This document shows, in pieces, positions 34,268-42,266 of a DNA stretch of 43,463 nucleotides (positions within the stretch are counted from its first letter, which is position 1; each line of letters begins with the position of its first letter). Origin of the DNA: Planctomycetaceae bacterium (GTDB lineage: Bacteria > Planctomycetota > Planctomycetia > Pirellulales > Pirellulaceae); assembly GCA_002726245.1 (NCBI GenBank), contig PBSM01000076.1, positions 1-43,463 of the forward strand. Reading direction: 5' to 3'. The notes below the pieces were generated by a model. That model saw nothing but the letters and a program-made list of their open reading frames with translations. It was not told where the DNA came from and did no database searches. The position numbers were made by a program, and so were the translations under genes.

Positions 34268-37200
34268 TTACGGAATAAAAACAAATTCAGGGGAATTGAC
34301 CAACGCCCACACAACATCTTCCATGCGTTCCCGCCAGCCAGACATCAGGCGTTCTGTTGGTGGATCGCCGGCGCGGATTTGTCGTTCAAGTTCCAGCTTA
34401 ATCCGAGTCGCCTCGGCACTGAGATGATTGGACCAAGAGACAGCATTCCGACGCGACCTGCGGACTGCCTTCGTCGGCTTGGTTGAGATGACACGATCCG
34501 AGAAGCCATCGGCGATGATCGCCGCAAACATCTCACGCTCGTCGGCTGTCGGCGGACGCGATAGTATCTGCAAGCAAACGCGCTCGATCAACTCATCGGA
34601 CGTCTTAGCTTCCAACACGATTTCTGTCAGCACGCTGTCGTCGGAGAGCCGGACGGCACGTGAACCAATAACCCCATTGGCCAACGACAACGGCTGCAAT
34701 ACAGTTGGCGTGTCGTCTCGCACGGTGAGCGGATTGGGCCGCGACTCGCGCCAGCCGTAGGCGAGCAGCAAGTCGATAATGCTCTGCGACATCGGCAATG
34801 CCAGCGCTGGCCGATCGCGTTCGTTAGAAAGCGACGTCAGTTGCCACGCATGATCCGGTGAACCAAGGTTCAAGAACGTGTCAACGGGCCGCCGACCGTC
34901 GGGATCGAGCGTCAGCGATTCGGCATCGAACTGCTTGCCGGAAACAACGAACAACGAATCGACGAGTTGCTCCGCGGAGACTCGACGACGCTCGGGTGAT
35001 GCAAAGAACTGAGCCTTCTTGTCGGAGTCCAATGTCACTTGGCGCTGATAAGCATGAGAATTCAGAATCAAGCTGGCCGCGTGCTTGAGATCAAACCCAC
35101 TGAGCGTGAATTCTTTTGACAGGTAGTCCAGCAGTTCGGGATGCGACGCCTTGCCCTCGGCCAACTCCCAATCATCGACCGGTTCAATCAATCCGCGCCC
35201 GAGATAAAGTTGCCAAAGTCGATTCACGATCACCTTGGCGAAACGATCTTGATGCGACGAAGTTAATGCCACGGCAAGCTGCTCCCTTGGATCGTTCTTT
35301 CGCTGCAGAACTCCTTCGGAGAAGCTGGTTTCATCGGAAGAACCAAAAGGAAACTTCGGTTCGATTTTCTCGCCAGGTTTGAGTGTGATTTCGACAAGCG
35401 GCTTGCGAGCACCTTCGCCGATCGGCACACTGCTCGTTTCCGGCAACGTAATTGGCTTCCGTTCCAGCATCGCTGCCAAGCTAAACAGTTGGCGTTGCTT
35501 GAATGGGTGATAAGGCGCGTCGTGACACCGAGCACACGTCATATCCATCGCCAGAAAAGCCTTTACCAGGACATGCGCCTTCGCCGCGTATGGCACGTCG
35601 TTCTGCGTGGCCATGGCGAAACCAGCCGGCCCACCGTAGTACTTGCTACCCTCCATCATCACCAGTTCCGTGACGAAGCGATCCATCGGCTTGTTGTCGA
35701 GGAACGATTCGTAGATCCACCAGCGGAACGGCCCCGTATTGTTCAGCTTCGGTTTCAGGATGCCCGGGTTTTCTGCCAGGACGTCCTGCCAGTAGCCCAC
35801 CCAGTGATCCGCCCAGCGTGGGTCATCGAGATAGCGAGCGATGGCGTTGGTGCGACGCTCGTCACTCTTATCGTTGATAAACAGCTCGATCTCCTCCCTC
35901 GTTGGGATAACACCCACAGCGTCGAGAGCGACGCGGCGCAGGAAAGCGTAGTCATTGGTCAACTCCGCCGGTTCAACGCCCGCAGCGGAGAGCTTCGACG
36001 CGATGAAATGATCGACCTTGTTGAATGCCGGCGTTCCTTCGGTAAGTGACGGGATTTCCGGCGTCGGTTGTTGTTCAATGCCATCACGCGCCAGTTCGTG
36101 GCGCCGCTCCCAATACAGCGCCCACTCTTGAGCACTCTCACGGCGAGTGTTCCGGTCGATGCCTGATAACAGTTGCCGAAGTTCGGCACGATGCGCGTCC
36201 CATGCCTCATCTGTAAGCGGCAGGTGGAACGCCGCCTCGCCTGCCAACAGCCGAAATGGTTCGTCGGGCTTCGCGATCGCAACGCACAACTCATCGAGTT
36301 CCAACCGCAAGCCCTTACCACCAATCATCGCGTCGAGCCTGATGATGTGCTCGCCGGGAGTGAGTTCGATAGTAACGAGACGCTCCTGACAAGCTGGCGG
36401 AAGCAGCCGCAAATCAGGATGCTCGGATTCAGCAAGCTCCGGCACTTCTTCGTGTCCGCTGGCGTTACGGCTGGTTGGGTTAGTCTGTGTGACGAGTTGG
36501 CCGTCAACATAGAGCCGCGCGGCGTTCTTGTGACGGAGCAACAACTGGTACGTACCCGCCCCATCTTTGGAGACGATTCGACGGACTCGCGCTCGCAAAA
36601 CGAACGGGTTCGATCGGTCTGCAATCACTCCAGTAGCGGTGTATTTCTTCGGAAACCCAACGAAGGCGAAAGCTGGTTGCTCGTACTCGAAGACCGGTTT
36701 GCCGAGTTGCAACTGCCACATGGCACCGTCAGGCACTTTCTCGTAGAGTTCCGCATTGACGATGTCAGCCTTCAACGTCTCCGCAGCAGCAAACTCGGCC
36801 ACGCGCGGATCGGGCTTGTTGTGTTGATAGCGAGCAATCAACCGTTCGGCCGAAAGTGCCCTGCGATAGATCGCAATTTCGTCAAGTTGGCCGCGAAACG
36901 AATTGCCCGGATTGCCGCCCGAAGCGGAAGCGATCCACAACTCGTCATTGTCAACCACCGGTTGGTCTTTCGTGGGGCCACCCATATCCCAGGTTCCGGC
37001 GCTCTGTTCGCCATCGACGTAGGCTCGCACCTTCTCGCCGTTGCCGAACTCGTAGACGATCGCGACATGGTGCCAAGCGCCGTCGGCGATGAAACCGACC
37101 GTTGAATTCCAGCGGTTGAATTGTTGCGAACTGTCCTTGGCCGAAACGCTCCGGAACAGAAAGCTCACATGCGTTGCACCGTTCATCCAGCGCAAGCGAA

Positions 37201-37675
37201 GTGCATAGTTCTGATTGTCGCGAGGAAAGCCTTTGTTGTTGGTCCGGCCTTTACCGACGATGTAAACCTGCTGATCATTGGGAATCGCTTCGGGACGTAC
37301 CCAAGCTTCGATCGTCAACGCATCGCCATTGGCGAAGTCAAGTTGACTATCTTCCCCGGGATCGGCGACGCGAATGTAAGCTTTACTTCCGTTGACGGTT
37401 AGCGCCCGGTTTTCCTTCGCGAAGCGTGGGTACTCTGTCGGTCGCGGTCCCGCTGAGCCAAGCTTCGCTGAATCTTCTAAGGTCCCCGAGAGTTTTGGCT
37501 CGCCGACCGAACTCGTCACGGTCTTGCCGTCCTCTTCGGAGAAATCCCAATATGCAACCGGCTGATCTTCCCGGATTAGATCGCGATATTCTTTCGCGAC
37601 GTCGTTCACCTCGGCTCGAAGCGCCGAAGCGAAGCAGATCGTCAGGGTGATTAAACAGGTCGGTGACAGATTCAT
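34268..37675 (-). CDS. LamG / DUF1549 / DUF1553 surface protein
   Basis: This 1135-residue exported protein has a signal peptide (MNLSPTCLITLTICFASALR). Residues about 40-290 form a LamG jelly-roll (YWDFSEEDG, EAWVRPEAIPNDQ, WHHVAIVYEFGNGEKVRAYVDG), and about 310-480 a PA14-like beta domain (LLLRHKNAARLYVDGQLV). About 555-780 are DUF1549, with FIASKLSAAGVEPAELTNDYAFLRRVALDAVGVIP as its start and a heme-like CARCH near residue 713. From about 815 on it is DUF1553 (DRFAKVIVNRLWQLYLGRGLIEPVDDW, RRVSAEQLVDSLFV). The common N-terminal PSCyt1 heme domain is missing, replaced by LamG and PA14. It is paired with a DUF1501 gene; a role in polysaccharide processing is inferred. Confidence 0.92.
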   Translation of the reverse strand: MNLSPTCLITLTICFASALRAEVNDVAKEYRDLIREDQPVAYWDFSEEDGKTVTSSVGEPKLSGTLEDSAKLGSAGPRPTEYPRFAKENRALTVNGSKAYIRVADPGEDSQLDFANGDALTIEAWVRPEAIPNDQQVYIVGKGRTNNKGFPRDNQNYALRLRWMNGATHVSFLFRSVSAKDSSQQFNRWNSTVGFIADGAWHHVAIVYEFGNGEKVRAYVDGEQSAGTWDMGGPTKDQPVVDNDELWIASASGGNPGNSFRGQLDEIAIYRRALSAERLIARYQHNKPDPRVAEFAAAETLKADIVNAELYEKVPDGAMWQLQLGKPVFEYEQPAFAFVGFPKKYTATGVIADRSNPFVLRARVRRIVSKDGAGTYQLLLRHKNAARLYVDGQLVTQTNPTSRNASGHEEVPELAESEHPDLRLLPPACQERLVTIELTPGEHIIRLDAMIGGKGLRLELDELCVAIAKPDEPFRLLAGEAAFHLPLTDEAWDAHRAELRQLLSGIDRNTRRESAQEWALYWERRHELARDGIEQQPTPEIPSLTEGTPAFNKVDHFIASKLSAAGVEPAELTNDYAFLRRVALDAVGVIPTREEIELFINDKSDERRTNAIARYLDDPRWADHWVGYWQDVLAENPGILKPKLNNTGPFRWWIYESFLDNKPMDRFVTELVMMEGSKYYGGPAGFAMATQNDVPYAAKAHVLVKAFLAMDMTCARCHDAPYHPFKQRQLFSLAAMLERKPITLPETSSVPIGEGARKPLVEITLKPGEKIEPKFPFGSSDETSFSEGVLQRKNDPREQLAVALTSSHQDRFAKVIVNRLWQLYLGRGLIEPVDDWELAEGKASHPELLDYLSKEFTLSGFDLKHAASLILNSHAYQRQVTLDSDKKAQFFASPERRRVSAEQLVDSLFVVSGKQFDAESLTLDPDGRRPVDTFLNLGSPDHAWQLTSLSNERDRPALALPMSQSIIDLLLAYGWRESRPNPLTVRDDTPTVLQPLSLANGVIGSRAVRLSDDSVLTEIVLEAKTSDELIERVCLQILSRPPTADEREMFAAIIADGFSDRVISTKPTKAVRRSRRNAVSWSNHLSAEATRIKLELERQIRAGDPPTERLMSGWRERMEDVVWALVNSPEFVFIP

Positions 37676-37901
37676 AGCGACTCCCAGACTTTAGGCTCTT
37701 GTCGTAAGATACTCAGTCATAGGCAGTTGAGTCAAATGGGAGATACCGCAAGGCTTCCATTGGGACGGTGCGCCCTCAAAAACACTTAGACGCCAGCTCT
37801 CGCTCGCTAAAGCCCTCGCGGCCTTCAGTGCGTTTGGCTTCTCGATCCGATGCGATACACTGTGACGCATGTGAGTCATATTCGACATAGGGATTAAGGC
37901 A

Positions 37902-38777
37902 ATGATCCGGTTGGCAGTACTTGGCAATGGCACAGAAGTTGACGAATGCTTGGCGATTGCGCCGCGGCTGCGCGGCGCGAGCTTTGCGGTGACCGCCGAT
38001 ATCGAGGAATTGAACAACGACGCGTTCGACGCCGTCGTAATTGGCGACGGTGTATCTCACGAAGACAACTGTCGATTCGCCGCTGCTCGGGGCAAGCACG
38101 TCCTCCTCTCGATACCTCTCGGCACGTCGGCGGAAGTCAGTGCTTTGACGCAGGAGTGCGAAGCGCATGATGTGCGTTTCATGGTGGGCTTTGCGAGTCG
38201 ATTCCTGCCATCGGTGCGTACGATCAAACAGAGTTTGGACTCCGGCCAGCTTGGGGCGCCCGGTCTGCTTCGAATTCATCGCTGGCAATCCGCGGCGATT
38301 CGCGCAACAGATGCATCGACAGACATCGACTTAGCCATCTGGATTTTTCAGACGCTGCCTACTCAAGTTTACGCCGTTGCGCGACGTGGTACTGACGACG
38401 CGTTCGAGTACATCCAAATCCATCTCGGCTTTCCCGACGGAGGGATGGGGTTGATTGACGTATCGAATGCACTCCCATCGGCCAACGACTACTTCTCGCT
38501 ATCGTTGATTGGGTCGGTGGGAGCTGCCTATGCCGACGATCATCACAATCAACAATTACTTTTCCGAGGCGAGAGCCCCGTCGCACTAAAAACGTCGGAA
38601 GGCCACGCGGCGCGACTAGCAGAGGTGCAGGAGTTCGTCGATGCGATCCACGAGCAACGCGAACCGGGCGTGACCGGTGCTGACGCACGAGCCGCGATGA
38701 CGGTATGTGAAGCGGCCAGGCAGTCGAGCGAATGTGGCCTTCCGGCTCGCCTGACGGGAGACCGCTATGAGTGCTAG
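37902..38777 (+). CDS. Divergent Gfo/Idh/MocA-like protein without the EKP motif
   Basis: The 291-residue protein starts MIRLAVLGNGTEVDECLAIAPRL, a shortened Rossmann beginning, and has LLSIPLGTSAEVSALTQECEAHDVRFMVGFASRFLPSVRTIKQSLDSGQLG, which aligns with the family after the EKP position. At the motif it reads S70-I-P, so the catalytic lysine is missing. The Rossmann strand-2 acid is also unclear, so cofactor binding is uncertain. The 3-prime end overlaps the next oxidoreductase gene by 11 bases, so the two are coupled and may form a mixed complex in which only the second subunit is catalytic. Confidence 0.75.
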   Translation: MIRLAVLGNGTEVDECLAIAPRLRGASFAVTADIEELNNDAFDAVVIGDGVSHEDNCRFAAARGKHVLLSIPLGTSAEVSALTQECEAHDVRFMVGFASRFLPSVRTIKQSLDSGQLGAPGLLRIHRWQSAAIRATDASTDIDLAIWIFQTLPTQVYAVARRGTDDAFEYIQIHLGFPDGGMGLIDVSNALPSANDYFSLSLIGSVGAAYADDHHNQQLLFRGESPVALKTSEGHAARLAEVQEFVDAIHEQREPGVTGADARAAMTVCEAARQSSECGLPARLTGDRYEC

Positions 38778-39876
38778 GCCAAACGATAGATGTCGATGCG
38801 CGGTGCTCAGCGTGGTGAAGCATGCCTACGTGCCAAACGGTGTGGCGTCGCATCCGAGATTCGAGTTGGTCGTCGTGGCGGATGATGCCGATCAGCCAGA
38901 CTGGGTCCACGAACGCAACCAGCTCTATGCCGACCAAAACGATATTCCGTACGTACGCGACGTCGAGAAGGCGATCCGAGATTTCGACGTGCAAGTAGGC
39001 GTCGTCAGTTCAGAAGCCGAGCGGCATTGTGATCTGAGCGTGCGTGCGGCGAACGCGGGTTTGCATGTCGTACAAGATAAGCCGATGTCGATAAGTGTGT
39101 CGGAATGCGATCGTCTGGTGGAAGCAGTGGTGTGCAACAACGTGAAGTTCCTGATGTGGAACCGCAACTTCCTGCCCGCCCTGATCCATGCTCACCAAGC
39201 CGTGACGGACGGCACGATTGGCCAACTCTTCGCGATTCACGTTGACTTCTATTTTGCGAAGGATTCGGGCCCGCAAAAGGGTTCGCGGCAACCTGGCGAT
39301 CCGCCGATCAACTGGCTCGAGCGTCAGATCGAAGCTCATGCGGATGGCTCCGACGGGGGCGTGGGATGCGAACCGATGGGTGAATTGCAGATCGAGGGCA
39401 TTTATCCACTGGCCTACATTCGCATGCTGACGGGAGTGGACGTGAAACGTGTCTTTGCACGAACTACCGCCCACTTTCATCAGGCTAATGTCGATAACGA
39501 TGTGGACGACCTGGCAACCGTCACACTGGAAATGGACGGCGGTGTGACCGGCTCGCTCTGCATTGGCCGCATCGGGGCAGCCAGCCACCCTGACATCGGC
39601 GAGATCAAGGTCCACATGCTGGGTAGCGAGGGAGCACTCGTGATTAGCGAGGCACGCCCTGAAGTGAGCATCCACTATCGAGGACAGCCCGCAACCGAGT
39701 TCCGCAACCGGCGCGTTGGCATTGATAACGATTACTTGCTGATGGACGATCTCGCCAACGCCATCGACAACGCCCGACCGACCATCCTCGACGCCATCGC
39801 CGGCCGGGCGATAACCGCGACCGTTGCGGCGGCTGTTGAGTCGGGGAAGAGCGCCGAAGTGGTTGAGGTTTGCTAG
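38767..39876 (+). CDS. Gfo/Idh/MocA oxidoreductase
   Basis: The 369-residue protein has the family layout with the catalytic motif D104-K105-P106 (VVQDKPMSIS), a conservative EKP variant that keeps lysine. The N-terminus is odd: the canonical GxGxxG is degenerate (CAVLSVVKHAYVPNGVASHP), so NAD(P) binding may differ. The C-terminal half carries GGVGCEPMGELQIEGIYPLAYIRML, consistent with the dimerisation sheet. It overlaps the EKP-less gene upstream by 11 bases, and its TAG stop forms part of the terminal repeat of the following MITE-like element. Confidence 0.85.
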   Translation: MSARPNDRCRCAVLSVVKHAYVPNGVASHPRFELVVVADDADQPDWVHERNQLYADQNDIPYVRDVEKAIRDFDVQVGVVSSEAERHCDLSVRAANAGLHVVQDKPMSISVSECDRLVEAVVCNNVKFLMWNRNFLPALIHAHQAVTDGTIGQLFAIHVDFYFAKDSGPQKGSRQPGDPPINWLERQIEAHADGSDGGVGCEPMGELQIEGIYPLAYIRMLTGVDVKRVFARTTAHFHQANVDNDVDDLATVTLEMDGGVTGSLCIGRIGAASHPDIGEIKVHMLGSEGALVISEARPEVSIHYRGQPATEFRNRRVGIDNDYLLMDDLANAIDNARPTILDAIAGRAITATVAAAVESGKSAEVVEVC

Positions 39877-40021
39877 CACCAAACGGAATTTCACCGGTGC
39901 TGTGTTCACATTGAAGTTTTACGCTTTCGTACGATTCGTCCCCTCCGAGCTTGCTCGGAGGGGACGAAACCGTTCGATTTCAACGTAAACACCTTCGCCC
40001 CGATTTTCCGTTTGGTGCTAG
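39873..40021. mobile_element. 149-bp MITE-like element with 16-bp perfect terminal inverted repeats
   Basis: CTAGCACCAAACGGAA (39873-39888) is the exact reverse complement of 40006-40021. The interior is a nearly continuous hairpin: a perfect 13-base stem CGTCCCCTCCGAG/CTCGGAGGGGACG with a CTTG loop sits at the tip. The left terminal repeat contains the TAG stop codon of the upstream oxidoreductase (39874-39876). The right end shares its last base with the next element. No gene inside. Confidence 0.85.
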
Positions 40022-40099
40022 TAGGTCACGATCGCCGAACGTGCCTTCGGTCGTAGAACGAGCGATTTACAGGAAGTCACTTCGGCGAAAGTGACCTAC
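40021..40099. repeat. GTAGGTCAC repeat element abutting the MITE-like element
   Basis: GTAGGTCAC (40021-40029) pairs with GTGACCTAC (40091-40099); an inner GTCACTT/AAGTGAC-type stem lies near the right end. It begins on the last base of the preceding element and ends two bases before the first codon of the small gene at 40102. It belongs to the same family as 32858-32942. Confidence 0.75.
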
Positions 40100-40101
40100 C
40101 T

Positions 40102-40275
40102 TTGCCTTCGTGGTACGATTTGAAAGAGGCTGACTTTGAGAACGGTCTGACCCGGCGTCCCGAGGAAATCTTCGCAGCAGAGGACGAAAGAGATTGGAAC
40201 GAGTGGGTCGAGTTCTTCAGCCGCACGCGCGAACTTGATGGCCGAAGAAAAGGACTTGTGGAGATACAATTGTGA
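40102..40275 (+). CDS. Small acidic protein, first gene of a three-gene cassette
   Basis: A 57-residue frame from TTG 40102 reads WYDLKEADFENGLTRRPEEI, then FAAEDERDWNEWVEFFSRTRE, ending in RRKGLVEIQL at TGA 40273-40275. It is rich in Glu, Asp, Trp and Arg, as compact small proteins often are, and the frame is real-looking because the next gene overlaps it by GTGA (40272-40275). The frame is open further upstream to 40057, but that part is repeat sequence, so the original start may have been destroyed by insertion of the repeat. No family is recognised. It could be one half of a toxin-antitoxin-like pair, purely by size and arrangement. Confidence 0.5.
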   Translation: MPSWYDLKEADFENGLTRRPEEIFAAEDERDWNEWVEFFSRTRELDGRRKGLVEIQL

Positions 40276-40496
40276 TCGCAACAGCAACAGAGCACGAAAA
40301 AGCACAGCAGGAACTTCGGTCGCTCGAGCAACGGCTTGATCGGCTCCAGCAGTCCAACCCAGTCGGATCGAAGGGGTTCACCAAGGCCGGCATCCGCAAA
40401 ATGATCGCTCGGCTTCACGAGGAATTGGCCGTCTTCGAAGGCAGCGAAGAAGCCCACCAGTCCGAGCCCGAAAGGCCCGCTCTGGCCGAAAAATGA
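40272..40496 (+). CDS. Small helical protein, second gene of the cassette
   Basis: A 74-residue protein from GTG 40272, sharing GTGA with the stop of the upstream small gene. The first 28 residues (TATEHEKAQQELRSLEQRLDRL) are coiled-coil-like. KGFTKAGIRKMIARLHEELAVFEG follows and is reminiscent of small antitoxin-like or DNA-binding proteins, but I do not recognise a named family. The C-terminus is short and acidic. The third gene starts 6 bases after its stop. Likely translationally coupled to both neighbours. Confidence 0.6.
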   Translation: MIATATEHEKAQQELRSLEQRLDRLQQSNPVGSKGFTKAGIRKMIARLHEELAVFEGSEEAHQSEPERPALAEK

Positions 40497-40502
40497 TCCG
40501 CC

Positions 40503-41129
40503 GTGACTAACGATTGGCCTTCGATGATTTGGTCATCAGAGGAAGTTCATCGCCAGTTGATTCGTGCGTTAGATGACGCATTCGACAATCTAAGTCGCGA
40601 TCCGTTGTTCTCAGACAGCTGGCTGAATTGGCTCACAGTCAGCGGCACGAAGACGCAGGTTCGCCAAACTCCGATGCTGGGTAAGGGTGCCGGTGGACGC
40701 GATGTAGGTGGCTTCTTTACTTTCGCGGCGAAGTATATCGAGGCAGAAGGTTCACCGAAGCACGCTGTCGATGCTCGTTGCAGCTTCGAGAGATACCAGG
40801 ACTTCGCCTTCTACACAGGCGGCAATTGGGAGGACGGTCACAAGTTTCCTATTCTGATTGCTGAGTGTGAATCCTCATCTGGCGAATTGCTGGGAGAACT
40901 AGCAGGGTTGATTTCCGTACGGTGCCCACACAAGTACCTATTCATTGACGGCCGTGATACTCTGGCGAGACTTGATGCGTACTGTAATGATTCTGCGAAG
41001 CAAGCTTATGATTGGGGACGTACCATCTACCACGTTATCGAGATTCCGAACACTCCGTCGCGGTCGAGTACTTGGCAGGCATATGTCACAACCGTCAACA
41101 ACACGGGAGACCAACTCCGTTTCCGGTAG
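40503..41129 (+). CDS. Unknown protein, third gene of the cassette; possible nuclease-like fold
   Basis: The 208-residue protein starts at GTG 40503, six bases after the stop of the preceding small gene. No family is recognised. It has a helical N-terminus (EEVHRQLIRALDDAFDNL), VDARCSFERYQDF with Asp90, and KFPILIAECESSSGELLGELAGLISVRCPHKYLFID. The strand with E121-x-E123 followed by a helix and a hydrophobic strand is somewhat like a PD-(D/E)xK core, but the canonical lysine is absent, so this is only a weak hint. No signal peptide or membrane segment. The three genes are tightly packed and unlike their sugar-oxidoreductase surroundings. Confidence 0.6.
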   Translation: MTNDWPSMIWSSEEVHRQLIRALDDAFDNLSRDPLFSDSWLNWLTVSGTKTQVRQTPMLGKGAGGRDVGGFFTFAAKYIEAEGSPKHAVDARCSFERYQDFAFYTGGNWEDGHKFPILIAECESSSGELLGELAGLISVRCPHKYLFIDGRDTLARLDAYCNDSAKQAYDWGRTIYHVIEIPNTPSRSSTWQAYVTTVNNTGDQLRFR

Positions 41130-41136
41130 CCCGTCG

Positions 41137-42252
41137 TTAGTCTGGACTGATCTCGCCTAACTCCACCCACTCACCTCGCTTCACCGACGCCACGACTGCA
41201 TCAGTAAACAACTGAACTCGCCAGCCGTCGTCGAGGCCTGGGTGTTCAGTGCCGCGGCCGTCGATGCGGGCGCGGAGGGCCGGGAACACAAGTTTGGCGA
41301 AGCGATTCCCGAAGCCGGGGTCTTCGATTTGCTCGAAGGTCTCAGGCAAGTCGCCGCCGCGGGCGATCATTAAGGTGTTCGTGATGCGATTCACCGAGAG
41401 CGATGCTTCGGTGCCGTGCAGCTCTAACTCGGGAGCCAGTCCTTTGCGGATGACCGGAGCGTGCGAGAGGACCAGCGAACCGACGGCTCCGCCCGCGAAC
41501 TGAAACGCGATGTCGGCGTAGTCGAACGCGGTCCCCTCGCGCGTCTTCGAGCTGTCTTGTGCCGTGTGGGCCTGCCCCCACTGAAGGGCTTCGTCGAGGT
41601 TGATGTCGCCCAGGTCGGGCTTCGCGGGCGTGATCACGTCGGCGTGCGCGAGGACTCGGACAGCTTCCTCGCCGAGGATCCATCGTATCGCATCGTAAGC
41701 GTGCGAGCCGACATCGGCGATACTTCCCGCGGCGGAGAGCGCCGCGTCGTCCCGCCATGTGAACGGCATCGCCGCAGGTCGCGGGTTCTGCCAGCGGTAG
41801 ATCACCGCTTTGATCTCGCCGAGTTGCCCGTCGCGAACAACCTCTCGCGCGCGAACGAAAGCCGGCACGTAACGCGTCCAAAACGGAACGTAATGCCCAA
41901 CGCCGGCTTCGCGACACGCGACCCACATCTCGTGCGCCTCGCCGACGTTCACCCCGACTGGCTTCTCACAAAAGATGTGTTTCCGTTGCTTCGCGATCTC
42001 CAAGACCGCTTCGTGGTGCAACGCATCGGGCGTCGCAACGATCACGAAGTTGACATCCGGATGTTCGACAACCTCTCGCCAGTCATTCGTAACCAACGTC
42101 GCCCCATCTTCCTCCCCCGCCGCTGCCAACAAATCACGCCGCCGCGCACAAAGAGCCACGATCGTCGCATCGTCAGGCGACTCGCGAATCTCGCTGCGAT
42201 ACGGTGTGCCGATGAAACCTGTCGCTCCCAAAACGCCAACTCGAAAGTGCAT
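41137..42252 (-). CDS. Gfo/Idh/MocA oxidoreductase, cytoplasmic
   Basis: The 371-residue protein has a full Rossmann motif (FRVGVLGATGFIGTPY, residues 3-18) and the catalytic EKP at 96-98 (FCEKPVGV). The C-terminal domain shows ALSAAGSIADVGSHAYDAIRWILGEE, where His of SHAYD is the usual catalytic partner, and GAVGSLVLSHAPVIRKGLAPELELHGTEASL. No leader peptide, so it works in the cytoplasm, unlike the Tat-type copies. The start ATG 42252 is 14 bases downstream of the stop of the GNAT gene on the same strand, suggesting cotranscription. Confidence 0.92.
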   Translation of the reverse strand: MHFRVGVLGATGFIGTPYRSEIRESPDDATIVALCARRRDLLAAAGEEDGATLVTNDWREVVEHPDVNFVIVATPDALHHEAVLEIAKQRKHIFCEKPVGVNVGEAHEMWVACREAGVGHYVPFWTRYVPAFVRAREVVRDGQLGEIKAVIYRWQNPRPAAMPFTWRDDAALSAAGSIADVGSHAYDAIRWILGEEAVRVLAHADVITPAKPDLGDINLDEALQWGQAHTAQDSSKTREGTAFDYADIAFQFAGGAVGSLVLSHAPVIRKGLAPELELHGTEASLSVNRITNTLMIARGGDLPETFEQIEDPGFGNRFAKLVFPALRARIDGRGTEHPGLDDGWRVQLFTDAVVASVKRGEWVELGEISPD

Positions 42253-42266
42253 GTCGTCTCCTTGTG

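Noticed and set aside
39010..39909. A 299-residue open frame on the minus strand
   Set aside because: It is antisense to the oxidoreductase at 38767 and shows no domain; long antisense frames are expected at this GC content.
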